Numbered from the stretch's first letter, positions 25,083 through 35,169 are shown. The stretch: 53,143 bases of DNA from CAZDXB01 sp964509335 (GCA_964509335.1 CAZDXB010000021.1:1-53143), one strand, 5' to 3'. Made by a program: numbers and translations. Notes: generated by a model not told the origin, from the sequence alone.

Positions 25083-26036
25083 TTATCTCTTAATAGGCTC
25101 TATTTTATCGATACCGTCTTCGGGGCATTTCTTTTGTATTTTGTAAGAAGCCGACAAAGTAGTTATAGGAACGGCGAACAGCCTTTCCTTAGCTATCAGA
25201 CAGCCGCAAACGCGGCAAATCCCGTATGTTTTATCTTTAATCCTGCCGAGAGCGTCGTCTAATTTTTTGATGTATTCATTTATTCTTTGGATTTGAGCGT
25301 AAGTTTTTTCTTTCTCCAAAGCTTCGGAGCCTTGCTCCGCCATATGCATCGAGTAAATCATACTCTCTTCGGCGAAGTCCCAGCTGGTCAAATCGTCCAG
25401 TCTTTCTCGCAACATACGCAGTTCTTCTATAGCTTCTTCTCTGACTTCTAGTATTCTTTTCTTGAAAGCTTCAAGTTCTTCGTCCGAATATCTAACGTCG
25501 GGAGGAACGTCGGGCTTGCTGTTGGCGATGGGCGCTTCTTCGGCTTTTTTCTTAGCGGTTTTCTTTGTTTCAGTCTGTTTCTTTGGCGAAGTTTTTGTTG
25601 TTTTAGCCTTTGTAGATTTGGCTTTGCTTGTTTTCTTCTTTTTCGTTCCGCTTTTCGTCGAGGTTTTTTTGGCGCTCGACTTCTTTGTTTTTGCGCCGCC
25701 CTTAGAAGCGGTTTTGCTTGTTCCCGCTTTTTTGGCTTTTGTTCCGCTTTTAGCGGTAGCCGCCTTTTTAGACTTTGCTCCGGTTTTGGAGGAAGTCTTG
25801 CTTGCTCCGGCTTTTTTTGCTTTGGAGCCGCTCTTGGTCGCGGCGGATTTTCCTTTAGCGGTTTTCTTTGTAGTTCCGCTATCGGACTTTTTCTTTCCGG
25901 CGCTCTTCGGCGCTGTCTTAGAAGCTTTACCGGTTGATTTTGTTCCTTTTTTAGCGGCGGCGGTTTTCTTTTCTTTTTCTTCGCCGTTTTCCGCCGCGGT
26001 CTTGCTCTTCGATTTTGTTGTTTTTTTTGCCGCCAT
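25083..26036 (-). CDS. DksA/TraR-family protein with histone-H1-like N-terminus
   Basis: A 317-residue protein. Residues 1-165 are almost entirely Lys, Ala, Ser, Thr and Gly, with internal repeats (68-95 and 96-127 both open KSG[S/T]KAKKAG), like histone H1 tails and suited to binding DNA non-specifically. Residues about 180-317 are DksA/TraR-like: coiled coil, MAEQGSEALEKEK, then YGICRVCGCLIAKERLFAVP. The first zinc pair (C274, C277) is present. The second is lost except for C304, as I recall for Bacteroidota members (AVPxTTLS). GGAG precedes the ATG. DksA-like proteins bind RNA polymerase; the basic tail may tether it to the chromosome. Confidence 0.88.
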   Translation of the reverse strand: MAAKKTTKSKSKTAAENGEEKEKKTAAAKKGTKSTGKASKTAPKSAGKKKSDSGTTKKTAKGKSAATKSGSKAKKAGASKTSSKTGAKSKKAATAKSGTKAKKAGTSKTASKGGAKTKKSSAKKTSTKSGTKKKKTSKAKSTKAKTTKTSPKKQTETKKTAKKKAEEAPIANSKPDVPPDVRYSDEELEAFKKRILEVREEAIEELRMLRERLDDLTSWDFAEESMIYSMHMAEQGSEALEKEKTYAQIQRINEYIKKLDDALGRIKDKTYGICRVCGCLIAKERLFAVPITTLSASYKIQKKCPEDGIDKIEPIKR

Positions 26037-26157
26037 TTTTATTCTCCTTAAAATGCCTTTTGTTTTCGCTTTTTTAAATTTAGCTAATCTTATAATTTAA
26101 TAATAATAAGGTTTATAAATCTAAATTGCAAACGCTTTTGTTATTTTTATCAAATTA

Positions 26158-29100
26158 TTACGTTTTTTTAATCTTAACTTTCAAACGTTCGCCGTCTATA
26201 TCAAAGACTTCTCCTTCTTTTATATCTCCAAACTTCATCTTTTGCGCTAATGTTTCGTTTTTTACGTAATCTTCCTCGGCGGAAAGCGCGTCGGCTACTT
26301 TTTCGCTTGCCCAATAGCTTATATCGATTCTATCCGTAACTTCAAAGCCCGAATCCTTCCGCAAGTTCTGTATTCTGTTCACAAACTCTCTCGCTATTCC
26401 TTCTTTCTCAAGCTCCTCGTCTATTTGCGCGTCTAAAGCGACGGTTACTCCGCCCTCGCTTTCCGAAAACCATCCCTCAATATCTTCGCTCACGATTAAA
26501 ACGTCTTCGGGAGCGAGAGTTTCAGTTTCGCCGTCGATTTCCAACTCATAACTTTTGCCCGATTCAATCTGCTTTACTTCTTTCTCGGAAAAGTCCTTAA
26601 TAGCTTGGGCAATTTTCTGAGTCTTTTTGCCGAACTTCTTTCCGATAGTTTGGAAATTCGGCTTAGCGGATTTGCGAACTATATCCGTCGCGCCGCTTAC
26701 GTATTCAATTTTCTTTATATTTAACTCTTCTTTGATAATATCTTCGAAATACTCGATATCTTTCTTATCCGAATCGTTCATAGTCGGCACAAGAATTCTC
26801 CTAAGAGGTTGCCTTACTCTTATTTGAGCCTTTTCCCTCAACGACCTAGCTAATGACACAATCCTTTGCGCCTTGTCCATTCTTCTTTCCAACTCTTTAT
26901 CAATAGCCGATTTGTCGGAGCTTTCTATTTCGGTCATATGAATTGAAAGCGGCATATCGTCGTCTTTTAACTTTTGATATAAATCTTCGGTCAAAAACGG
27001 AGCGCAGTCCGCCGCTAACTTCAACGTTCTTATCAGCGTATATTTAAGCGTTTGATAAGCCGCTATTTTGTCTTTGTCTTTCTCCCCTTTCCAAAACCGT
27101 CTTCTGTTTCTTCTTATATACCAGTTTGACAACTCATTGACTACGAAATTCTGAATTTCGCGATGGGCTTTTGTAATCTCGTATTCGTCCATATCTTTCA
27201 AGTAAACGTTTATAAGGGTGTTGACTCTGGATATTATCCATCTATCAATCTCCGGCTTTTCTCTAATCGGGATTTCTTCTTCGGTCCCGTCGAATTTGTC
27301 GATATTAGCGTATAAAGCGAAGAAAGCGTAGGTATTTGTTAACGACCTAAAGAAATCAGAAATCACGGTTTTAGCTAAATCCTTCTCGCTGAATAAAGTC
27401 GCTTTCCAAGGCGGATTGTTTACGAACAGGTACCATCGAACGGCGTCGGCGCCGTAACGTTCCATAATATCGAACGGGTCAACAGCGTTGCCTTTAGATT
27501 TCGACATCTTGACGCCATTTTCGTCTAATATTAGCTCGTTGACTATTATATTTTTATACGCCGGTTTGTTAAATAGAGCCGTCGCAATATTATGCAAAGT
27601 GTAAAACCAACCGCGAGTTTGGTCGACGCCCTCGGCGATGAAATCTCCCGGGAAATTCTCCTCAAATTCTTTTTTATTTTCAAACGGATAATGAAATTGA
27701 GCGAAAGGCATAGCGCCAGAATCAAACCAAACGTCCACAATCTCCGGCGTTCTTCTATAAATTTTGCCGTCTTTTTTGAAAACGATTCTATCGACGAAGG
27801 GCCTATGCAAATCAATTTCCAACCCAGCCTCCTTCAAAGGAACCAGTTCGCCGTTGTCTCGTTCGTAATAGCCTTCTTTTAATTCTTCAATTGAGCCTAT
27901 GGCTAAAGAGTCTTCCCCGTCTTCGGAGAGCCAAATAGGGATTGGAGTTCCCCAAAATCTATCTCTGGATAAGTTCCATTCTTTGACTTCCTCCAGCCAA
28001 TTGCCGAATCTGCCGGAACCTATTTCCGGCGGCTGCCAATTGATTTCTTTATTCAGCTTGACCATATCCTCTTTATACTCCGGCGATTTAATATACCACG
28101 CTTCTCTCGCGTAATATATAACGGGATTGCCGGTTCGCCAGCAATGCGGATAGCTGTGAAAGTAGTCTTTTTTCGAGCGGTAGATTTTTCCCGCTTTATT
28201 TAAATATACTACAATATCTTTGTCCGCGCCTTCCTCCGTTTTGTCGGGATAGGTGAAGGTTTTAACGGCTCTTCCGGCGAACTCGCCTTGGTCGTCGTCG
28301 AAGTGTCCGTTAGGAGTTACCGGTTGATAAAAGGGTATCTTGTATTTTTTCGACATTTCGTAGTCGTCTTCGCCGAACGCCGGGGCGATATGCACGATTC
28401 CGCTGCCGTCCTCGGTAGAAACGAAATCGCCCGGAAGCGCCGTCAAGGCGTCTGAATACTTGTCCAAATCAATCGGTTTAAAATCGAAGATTTGCTCGTA
28501 TGACGTTCCTAGTATTTCCTTTCCCTTGAACTTATCGAGGATTTCGTATTCTCCGTCTAAAACGGAAAGCCTGTCCTCGGCTAAGACTAATTTATCGGTA
28601 ATGTCTTTATCTTTCTTTTTTCGTTTGTTTTCCACTAAAACATAATCAATGTCTTCTCCGACGGCGAGAGCGACGTTCGCCAAAAGCGTCCAAGGCGTCG
28701 TCGTCCAAACTAGAAAATAAGCGCCTTCCAGTTCCTTCTTTGGCGAGCTTTTTATTTTTAGCTTCAAATAGCAGTTGGGGTCTCTTACTTCCTTATAGCC
28801 GCCGGGCAAAGCCAACTCGTGAGAGCTTAAAGGCGTTTCGCTCGTAGGCGATTGAGGAACGACTTTAAAGCCTTTGTAAATCAAGCCTTTGTCAAAATAC
28901 CGCTTTAACGCCCACCAAACCGATTCGATATAATCGTTAGTGCAAGTTATATAGGCTTTGTCCAAGTCAATCCAATACCCCATTCGGCGCGTTAGATAAC
29001 GCCAACCTAAGTCCATTTCTATATTTTTGTAAACCGACTCTTTGCACTTCTTGTTGAATTTATCTATACCGTATTTAATAACTTCGGCTTTGTTATTCAA

Positions 29101-29403
29101 TCCGAGCTCTTTTTCAACGGTAATCTCTACGGGCAAACCGTGAGTGTCCCAACCCGCTTGCCTCCTGACGCGATAGCCGCGCATTGTCTTGTAACGGCAA
29201 ATGGAATCCTTTATAGTCCTAGCCATCATATGATGAATCCCCGGCTTGCCGTTGACGGTAGGAGGTCCTTCGTAGAATGAAAAAACCTTAGACCCTTCGC
29301 CCTTATCCAAAGTTTGTTCGAATACTTTGTTCTTCTCCCAAAAATCTAATATCCTATGTTCCAATTCCGGATACGAAAGCTTGTCTGTTAAAGACTCATA
29401 CAT
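26158..29403 (-). CDS. ileS: Isoleucyl-tRNA synthetase (eukaryote-like type)
   Basis: Charges tRNA-Ile. 1081 residues. The HIGH-class motif reads GIHH (55-58) in YEGPPTVNGKPGIHHMMART, and KMSKS is at 632-636. The editing domain and the anticodon-binding domain (WYIRRNRRRFW region) are present, with a long C-terminal extension. The sequence around GWDTHGLPVEITVEKELG matches the eukaryote/archaea-like IleRS2 class found in Bacteroidota and Chlamydiae, a class associated with low mupirocin sensitivity. It heads the ileS-dksA-lspA neighbourhood. Confidence 0.97.
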   Translation of the reverse strand: MYESLTDKLSYPELEHRILDFWEKNKVFEQTLDKGEGSKVFSFYEGPPTVNGKPGIHHMMARTIKDSICRYKTMRGYRVRRQAGWDTHGLPVEITVEKELGLNNKAEVIKYGIDKFNKKCKESVYKNIEMDLGWRYLTRRMGYWIDLDKAYITCTNDYIESVWWALKRYFDKGLIYKGFKVVPQSPTSETPLSSHELALPGGYKEVRDPNCYLKLKIKSSPKKELEGAYFLVWTTTPWTLLANVALAVGEDIDYVLVENKRKKKDKDITDKLVLAEDRLSVLDGEYEILDKFKGKEILGTSYEQIFDFKPIDLDKYSDALTALPGDFVSTEDGSGIVHIAPAFGEDDYEMSKKYKIPFYQPVTPNGHFDDDQGEFAGRAVKTFTYPDKTEEGADKDIVVYLNKAGKIYRSKKDYFHSYPHCWRTGNPVIYYAREAWYIKSPEYKEDMVKLNKEINWQPPEIGSGRFGNWLEEVKEWNLSRDRFWGTPIPIWLSEDGEDSLAIGSIEELKEGYYERDNGELVPLKEAGLEIDLHRPFVDRIVFKKDGKIYRRTPEIVDVWFDSGAMPFAQFHYPFENKKEFEENFPGDFIAEGVDQTRGWFYTLHNIATALFNKPAYKNIIVNELILDENGVKMSKSKGNAVDPFDIMERYGADAVRWYLFVNNPPWKATLFSEKDLAKTVISDFFRSLTNTYAFFALYANIDKFDGTEEEIPIREKPEIDRWIISRVNTLINVYLKDMDEYEITKAHREIQNFVVNELSNWYIRRNRRRFWKGEKDKDKIAAYQTLKYTLIRTLKLAADCAPFLTEDLYQKLKDDDMPLSIHMTEIESSDKSAIDKELERRMDKAQRIVSLARSLREKAQIRVRQPLRRILVPTMNDSDKKDIEYFEDIIKEELNIKKIEYVSGATDIVRKSAKPNFQTIGKKFGKKTQKIAQAIKDFSEKEVKQIESGKSYELEIDGETETLAPEDVLIVSEDIEGWFSESEGGVTVALDAQIDEELEKEGIAREFVNRIQNLRKDSGFEVTDRIDISYWASEKVADALSAEEDYVKNETLAQKMKFGDIKEGEVFDIDGERLKVKIKKT

Positions 29404-29445
29404 ACTTCATTAACGCCGTGATTTATTATACAGTCAAACCGTTAT

Positions 29446-29590
29446 TTGCTAAAAACAAACGACAATAATACTACTTTTTTCATTAAAAACAAAATATCAA
29501 TTTCCCATTAGTTTTTTGAAACATTCTCGCTATTTTTTCGTAATTCATTTAAGTAAAATTTAGTCGTTTGTTTTTAGTAAAAGAAAATTA
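29446..29590. repeat. 19-bp inverted repeats bounding a 145-bp AT-rich segment
   Basis: CTAAAAACAAACGAC at 29449-29463 has its exact reverse complement at 29573-29587. Extending outward gives 18 of 19 matches. The enclosed segment codes for nothing and is very AT-rich. It fills most of the 246-bp gap between the divergent ileS and M16 peptidase genes, so it is either a small MITE-like insertion or a paired regulatory site for the two promoters. An RBS, GGAAGGA, follows before 29650. Confidence 0.7.
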
Positions 29591-29649
29591 CTAAATTGCT
29601 AAATAGCTTATTAACGAATTTTTGATTAATAAATTGGAAGGATTAAAAA

Positions 29650-32484
29650 ATGTATAGGAAATTATTAATTGCGGTTATAACGGCGATATTTTCAATTTCA
29701 GCTATAGCCGCGCAAGCTCAACCAAAAATCGAATACTCCAGCTTAGACGAAAAGATACCTTTCGACCCGTCTGCAACTAAAGGAAAACTGGACAACGGTC
29801 TTACTTACTACGTTAAAGAAAATCATAAGCCGGAAAACCGAGCCGAACTACAATTAGTGGTAAAAGGCGGCTCGATAGACGAAACTGACGACCAAAAAGG
29901 CTTAGCGCACTTTATCGAGCATATGTGCTTTAACGGAACAAAGCATTTCCCTAAAAAAGCTCTCGAAAACTTTTTGGAATCCACCGGTATGAAGTTCGGC
30001 GCCGACTTGAACGCAAACACCGGTTTCGAACGCACCTACTATCTTCTAAAGATTCCCACCGATAAGAAAAATATGCTCGACTCGGGTTTTCAGGTCTTAG
30101 AAGATTGGCTAAACTACGTAAGTTTCGACCCTGAAGAATTAGAAAAGGAAAGGGGCGTAATTATGGAAGAATGGCGCGTATACAGAGGCGCGAACTACAG
30201 AGTAATGAAACAGCATTGGCCCAAACTATTTTATAATTCAAAATACGCCGACCGTCTTCCTATCGGCGACACAGCCGTTATAAAAAACGCTCCGAGGGAA
30301 AGATTTCTAGACTTTTACAACAATTGGTATCGCCCCGACCTATCGGCTATTATAGCCGTAGGCGACTTCGACAAAGAGGAAGTGATTAGCAAAATCAAAG
30401 AAAAATTCGGCGATACTCAAAAGCCTAAAAACGCTAAAGAGAAGAAAGAATACAAAATTCCGATAAACGAAGAACCCGTAGTTTCCATAGCCACCGATAA
30501 AGAATATCCCCGCTCTGAAATCAGCTTTTACTTTAAGCATAAAGCCAAAGAAGAAGGGACTTTTAGAAGTTATAAGCAAAGCAGAATAAGCTCCTTAGCA
30601 ACTTCAATGTTAAACGACAGACTTAGCGAATTGACTCACAAGTCTCCGCCGCCTTTCATATACTCAATTTCCGCTGAAAGTAGATTTTACGACGGATTGG
30701 ACGCGTTTTACATTATCGGAATTATAAATTCCGACGGATTCAAAAGCGGAATCGAAGCTATTTTAAAAGAAGCCTTCCGAGCCAAGCAGCACGGATTTAC
30801 AGAATCCGAACTGAAAAGAGCCAAAAAAGAATCGATGAGATTTATCCAAAAAGCATACGACGAAAGAAACAAAACCAAATCTATGCAATACGCTATGGAA
30901 ATATCTCGAAACTTCCTTCACGGTGAAGGCGTGCCGGGAATTGAATACGAACTCGCTCTATTCAAGAAATTCCTTCCCGAAATTACGCTCGACGACGTAA
31001 ATGATTTCTCTCAGAAGGCTTTAAACAAAAATGGATTGGTCATTGCCGTAAGCGCGCCGGAAAAGCCTGAAATAGACGTACCCAACGAAAAAGAAATTAT
31101 GACGCTATACGATAAAGTCGAGGCTATGGAACTGGAACCATACGAAGACAAAGTTTCCGATTCGGAACTCTTTACTAAAGAAATTGGAAAAGGCAAAATA
31201 ATTAGCGAAAAAGAAATACCGGAGCTTGGTATAAAAGAACTCAAATTGACTAACGGAGCGAAAGTAATCCTGAAACCGACCGATTTCAGAGACGACGAAG
31301 TACAATTCCGCGCTTATAGCTACGGCGGCTCGTCGCTCATTGAAAATAACAAAGATTATCTCTCCGCTACTATGGCAAGCTCAATTATAGACCAATCGGG
31401 CATAGCCGACATCGACATAGTATCGTTGAAAAAGCTTTTATCCGGAAAAGTTGTAAGTGTTTCGCCGTATATAGGCGAAACTACCGAAGGTATTAGGGGT
31501 AATTCCTCGACAAAAGACATAGAAACGCTCTTCCAATTAATCAACTTATACTTTACCGAGCCTAGAAAAGACAAGGAAGCTTTCGATTCATATATAGCGA
31601 AGCTCGAAGAGCAATTAAAGAATAGAAAGCTAAGCCCAGAATCAATTTTCAGGGACACTATACAAGCCGTTACGGGTTCTTACCATTTCAGGGAGATGCC
31701 TTTGACGACAGAGAGATTGAAAGAGATAGACTACGAAAAAGCCTTCGAAATTTATCAACAAAGATTCTCGGACGCTTCGGATTTTACCTTCTTCTTTGTC
31801 GGCAACTTCGACCCAGATAGCGTTAGAGATTTAATTGAGAAATATATAGGTAGTTTACCTTCGAAAAAGAGCAAAGAGATATTCAAGGACCAAGGCGTTC
31901 GCTATCCGAAAGGCGTAGTCAAAAAAGAACTAAAAGAAGGAATGGCGGACAAAAGTTCAATCAGACTAGTTTTCACGGGAAACTTCGAATGGAGCGAGAA
32001 TAATAAATTCAAATTTCAATCAATGATTGACGCGTTAAACATTATTTTGCGCGACACCATTAGAGAAGAAAAAAGCGGCACATACGGCGTTTACGCATTC
32101 GGAAGCCCGGACAAATATCCCAAAACCGCCTACAGAATAGATATTGGATTTGGATGCGACCCTGGAAGAACCGAAGAACTAGTAGAAGCCTTAAAAAACG
32201 TTATAAAAAACGTCCAAAAAGGCAATTTCGACGACTCTTATCTCAAAAAGGTTAAGGAAATTGCAAAAGAGCAAAGAGAAGTAAATTTAGAAAAAAATAG
32301 ATTCTGGCTTAACAATATGTACACTTCCTATTACAGGAAAGACGACCTTAAGGATATAATTTTGAACTACGAAAAAAGAATTGACAACCTTAAAAAGAAG
32401 GAGATAATCGAAGCGGCAAACAGATATATCAACTTCGACAACTATTGCCAATTCATTTTATATCCAGAAAATTCTAGCGAATAA
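29650..32484 (+). CDS. Exported M16-family zinc metallopeptidase
   Basis: A 944-residue protein. Signal peptide about 1-22 (ITAIFSISAIAAQA). The inverted zinc motif HFIEH (H87, E90, H91) in KGLAHFIEHMCFNGT is intact, with the third ligand expected in the glutamate-rich ERGVIMEEWR segment. The C-terminal half (from about 520) is a second, inactive M16-like unit, as usual for the pitrilysin/insulinase group. A strong GGAAGGA RBS precedes the start. It probably degrades peptides in the periplasm or at the outer membrane. It is monocistronic, ending at a shared terminator. Confidence 0.94.
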   Translation: MYRKLLIAVITAIFSISAIAAQAQPKIEYSSLDEKIPFDPSATKGKLDNGLTYYVKENHKPENRAELQLVVKGGSIDETDDQKGLAHFIEHMCFNGTKHFPKKALENFLESTGMKFGADLNANTGFERTYYLLKIPTDKKNMLDSGFQVLEDWLNYVSFDPEELEKERGVIMEEWRVYRGANYRVMKQHWPKLFYNSKYADRLPIGDTAVIKNAPRERFLDFYNNWYRPDLSAIIAVGDFDKEEVISKIKEKFGDTQKPKNAKEKKEYKIPINEEPVVSIATDKEYPRSEISFYFKHKAKEEGTFRSYKQSRISSLATSMLNDRLSELTHKSPPPFIYSISAESRFYDGLDAFYIIGIINSDGFKSGIEAILKEAFRAKQHGFTESELKRAKKESMRFIQKAYDERNKTKSMQYAMEISRNFLHGEGVPGIEYELALFKKFLPEITLDDVNDFSQKALNKNGLVIAVSAPEKPEIDVPNEKEIMTLYDKVEAMELEPYEDKVSDSELFTKEIGKGKIISEKEIPELGIKELKLTNGAKVILKPTDFRDDEVQFRAYSYGGSSLIENNKDYLSATMASSIIDQSGIADIDIVSLKKLLSGKVVSVSPYIGETTEGIRGNSSTKDIETLFQLINLYFTEPRKDKEAFDSYIAKLEEQLKNRKLSPESIFRDTIQAVTGSYHFREMPLTTERLKEIDYEKAFEIYQQRFSDASDFTFFFVGNFDPDSVRDLIEKYIGSLPSKKSKEIFKDQGVRYPKGVVKKELKEGMADKSSIRLVFTGNFEWSENNKFKFQSMIDALNIILRDTIREEKSGTYGVYAFGSPDKYPKTAYRIDIGFGCDPGRTEELVEALKNVIKNVQKGNFDDSYLKKVKEIAKEQREVNLEKNRFWLNNMYTSYYRKDDLKDIILNYEKRIDNLKKKEIIEAANRYINFDNYCQFILYPENSSE

Positions 32485-32510
32485 CGCGAACTTATATATA
32501 AGGCAAAACA

Positions 32511-32545
32511 AAAAAAGAGGCTGCCCTTTTCGGACAGCCTCTTTT
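32511..32545. terminator. Bidirectional terminator between M16 peptidase and thiolase genes
   Basis: AAAAAAGAGGCTG pairs with CAGCCTCTTTT around a short CCCTTTTCGGA loop region. A-rich and T-rich flanks on both sides let it act on both strands. It sits between two convergent stop codons. Confidence 0.88.
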
Positions 32546-32566
32546 AGTTTAAAACAAACTAACGCT

Positions 32567-33742
32567 TTACTGCATTTCAATAATCATAGCGACGGCTTCG
32601 CCTCCGCCGATGCAAAGCGTAGCTAGTCCTCGTTTCTTTCCGGTTTTCTTCAGGGCGTATATCAAAGTCGTAAGAACTCTGGAACCCGACTCTCCAATTG
32701 GATGCCCCAAAGCAACCGCTCCGCCGTGAATATTCATTTTATCGTAAGGAACGTTGGCTAATCTGTGAGTAATAATAGCGACCGAAGAAAAAGCTTCGTT
32801 GACTTCGAATAAGTCGATATCGTCAACTGTCATATTCGTTTTCTTCAATACTTTTTTAATCGCTTCCGCCGGCGCGGTTGTAAACCATTCCGGTTCTTGA
32901 GCGTGAGTGGAATAGGCTATGATTTTTGCCAAGGGTTTGGCTCCTAACTCGTTCGCTCTTTCTTCGGAAGCGACTACTACCGCCGAAGCTCCGTCGTCGA
33001 TTGAGGACGCGTTAGCCGCGGTAACAGTCCCGTCTTTTTTGAATACGGGTCTCAATTTCGGAATTTTTTCGAACTTTACTCTCGCCGGCTCTTCGTCTTT
33101 ATCTACAACTATGTCGCCCTTGCGGGTTTTAATAGTAACCGGAGTGATTTCTTCGTCGAACCAGCCTTTTTCCTGAGCTTCTTGCGCTCTCTTATAGCTC
33201 GTAGTCGCGAACTCGTCTTGCTCTTCTTTAGGAATATCGCATTCGGAGGCGCATAGCTCGCCTGCGTTGCCCATATGAAAATCGTTGTAAACGTCCCATA
33301 ATCCGTCTTTTATCATTCCGTCAACAAGCTTTCCGTCGCCCATTTTATAACCTTGTCTGGCTTTAAAAAGATAATACGGAGCGTTGGACATCGACTCCAT
33401 ACCGCCCGCCACCGCGAGTTTCGTATCGCCCAATCTAATCGATTGGTCGGCGAGCATAACAGATTTTAATCCGCTACCGCATACTTTGTTAATAGTCATA
33501 CAAGGAACGGATTTAGGCAATCCCGCGTAAACAGAAGCCTGCCTCGCTGGCGCTTGGCCCTGACCCGCTTGCAAGACGTTGCCCATAATAACTTCGTCCA
33601 CGTCTTTTTGAGGATTGATTCCCGCTCTTTTAATTGATTCGGAAATTACTACGGCTCCCAAATTAGGAGCGGTAACAGATGACAAAGAACCCATAAAAGC
33701 TCCAATCGGCGTTCTTACGGCTGATAGAATAACTGCGCTCAT
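32567..33742 (-). CDS. Acetyl-CoA C-acetyltransferase (thiolase)
   Basis: Condenses two acetyl-CoA to acetoacetyl-CoA, or the reverse. 391 residues, the normal thiolase length. The active site is C88 (INKVCGSGLKSV), H347 (ALGHPIGESGSR) and C377 (LCIGGGEA), all present. No signal peptide, so cytoplasmic. It is divergent from the metallo-hydrolase gene across 180 bp. No other beta-oxidation or ketone-body gene is adjacent, so the direction of flux cannot be told; the symbol atoB/thlA is left out for that reason. Confidence 0.95.
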   Translation of the reverse strand: MSAVILSAVRTPIGAFMGSLSSVTAPNLGAVVISESIKRAGINPQKDVDEVIMGNVLQAGQGQAPARQASVYAGLPKSVPCMTINKVCGSGLKSVMLADQSIRLGDTKLAVAGGMESMSNAPYYLFKARQGYKMGDGKLVDGMIKDGLWDVYNDFHMGNAGELCASECDIPKEEQDEFATTSYKRAQEAQEKGWFDEEITPVTIKTRKGDIVVDKDEEPARVKFEKIPKLRPVFKKDGTVTAANASSIDDGASAVVVASEERANELGAKPLAKIIAYSTHAQEPEWFTTAPAEAIKKVLKKTNMTVDDIDLFEVNEAFSSVAIITHRLANVPYDKMNIHGGAVALGHPIGESGSRVLTTLIYALKKTGKKRGLATLCIGGGEAVAMIIEMQ

Positions 33743-33922
33743 AATCGTCCTTTCTTTTTTATTGTTTCAAAAGAGGTAAAATTAATGTTCAACTTTTTCT
33801 AATAAATTAACTAAAAATAATTTACTAATCAAATTTCAGTCTTTTTTTTCAATGATATCTTAATTTTATTTTTTCAAATAAAGATTTTATATTTGTTATT
33901 TATTTATGGAAGCAAAAGAAAA

Positions 33923-34567
33923 ATGAAAGTAATAAAGAAAGAAGCGGGACCGTTATTAACGAACTGCTACCTCGCTATAGACGAGGAAGCCTCCGTATGC
34001 GCGGTTATAGACGTTCCGTTGGAAGGCTCTTCGGAGTTGTTGCAAGAAATCACAAAGCGCAAGCTCAAAGTGAAAGCGATTTTATTGACCCACGCCCATT
34101 GGGACCACTGCGGGGACGCGGCAAAAATGAAAAGAAAAACCAAAGCTCCGATTTACGCCCACAAAAAAGAAGAATACAGATTAAAAGAACCAAACAAACA
34201 TACTGTTATACCGCTACCCGAGGAATTACAAAGCGCTAAAATAGATAAATACGTCGAGGACGGAGACGTTTTAGAATTCGGAAATATAAAATTAGAAGCG
34301 AGACACGTTCCCGGACATACGGAAGGCAGTTTATCTTTCGTCGAAAAAGAAAGCAAAATTATTTTTTCTGGGGACGCGCTTTTTAACGGAAGTATTGGAA
34401 GGACGGATTTGCCCGGCGGCTCGATGGACGATTTGTTAAAGTCTATTGCGAGGAAAATTTTAACGCTGGAAAACGATTACGTCGTTTACAGCGGACACGG
34501 ACCCAATTCGACTATTGGCGAGGAAAAACAAAACAATCCTTTTCTCAAAGAAATATCTTATGGATAA
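33923..34567 (+). CDS. Metallo-beta-lactamase-fold hydrolase (YcbL/glyoxalase-II-like)
   Basis: 214 residues from the ATG at 33923, which has GGAAG about ten bases upstream; a TTG-started longer form from 33893 is less likely. The metal-binding motif is THAHWDHCGD (H57, H59, D61, H62), with further ligands in HVPGHTEGS and FSGDALFNGSIGRTD and the terminal SGHGPNSTIGEE. This pattern suits small glyoxalase-II-like hydrolases. The substrate is unknown. It lies 14 nt before lptE, so it is probably in one transcript with it. Confidence 0.9.
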   Translation: MKVIKKEAGPLLTNCYLAIDEEASVCAVIDVPLEGSSELLQEITKRKLKVKAILLTHAHWDHCGDAAKMKRKTKAPIYAHKKEEYRLKEPNKHTVIPLPEELQSAKIDKYVEDGDVLEFGNIKLEARHVPGHTEGSLSFVEKESKIIFSGDALFNGSIGRTDLPGGSMDDLLKSIARKILTLENDYVVYSGHGPNSTIGEEKQNNPFLKEISYG

Positions 34568-34581
34568 TCTCTTAATACACA

Positions 34582-35121
34582 ATGTTTTATAATATAATTA
34601 ATAAATTTTCATTATTACTTAATTATTATCTAAGCTATTATTGCTTAATTTGCATTTTGTGTTTGTTGATTTTAACGGGTTGTTATTCGTTCAGAGGAGG
34701 TTCGGTACCCGAACATTTAAATACGATAAGTATAACGGCGGTAAAGGACAATAGCGGTTACGGGAATCCGACGTATAGGGAAGATTTGTATAGGAAATTG
34801 GTATCGAATTTCCAGAGCGACAACGCGTTAGATTTAACGGACAGAAACGGCGACGCAAGATTAACGGTAGCGATAACAAATATTAGAGACGAGATGCAAA
34901 CAGTAAAGCCCGGAGAAGTAGAGAGCGAAAGGAAAATATCCGTATCTTGCACGGCGGAATATTACGACGCGGTGAAAAAGAAAGTAATTTGGGAAAAATC
35001 ATTTTCAAATTTTGAAGTTTATGATTTGACGAACGCGCAAGTTGAAAGAGACAACGCTGTTTCAAAAGCCTTAGAGCAAACGTCGGACGATATTCTTTTA
35101 GCCGTAGTTTCGGGCTGGTAG
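34582..35121 (+). CDS. lptE: LptE-like LPS-assembly lipoprotein
   Basis: A 179-residue lipoprotein. A long hydrophobic leader ends in the lipobox LTGC (C34), followed by YSFRGGSVPEHLNTISI, the start typical of Bacteroidota LptE. Later segments (YREDLYRKLVSNFQSDNAL, GDARLTVAITNI) fit the family. LptE plugs the LptD barrel that places lipopolysaccharide in the outer leaflet. The leader is unusually long (33 residues before Cys). It lies between a hydrolase gene and a membrane glycosyltransferase gene, which fits envelope-glycan assembly. Confidence 0.8.
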   Translation: MFYNIINKFSLLLNYYLSYYCLICILCLLILTGCYSFRGGSVPEHLNTISITAVKDNSGYGNPTYREDLYRKLVSNFQSDNALDLTDRNGDARLTVAITNIRDEMQTVKPGEVESERKISVSCTAEYYDAVKKKVIWEKSFSNFEVYDLTNAQVERDNAVSKALEQTSDDILLAVVSGW

Positions 35122-35169
35122 AATGGTTTCAATTATTATTATTAACAACGGCGAGGTCTTTAACCGCCT

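Noticed and set aside
25462..26100. 212-aa Ala/Val/Phe-rich plus-strand frame
   Set aside because: It is the mirror of the Lys/Ala-rich tail of the DksA-like gene; it has no RBS or known domain.
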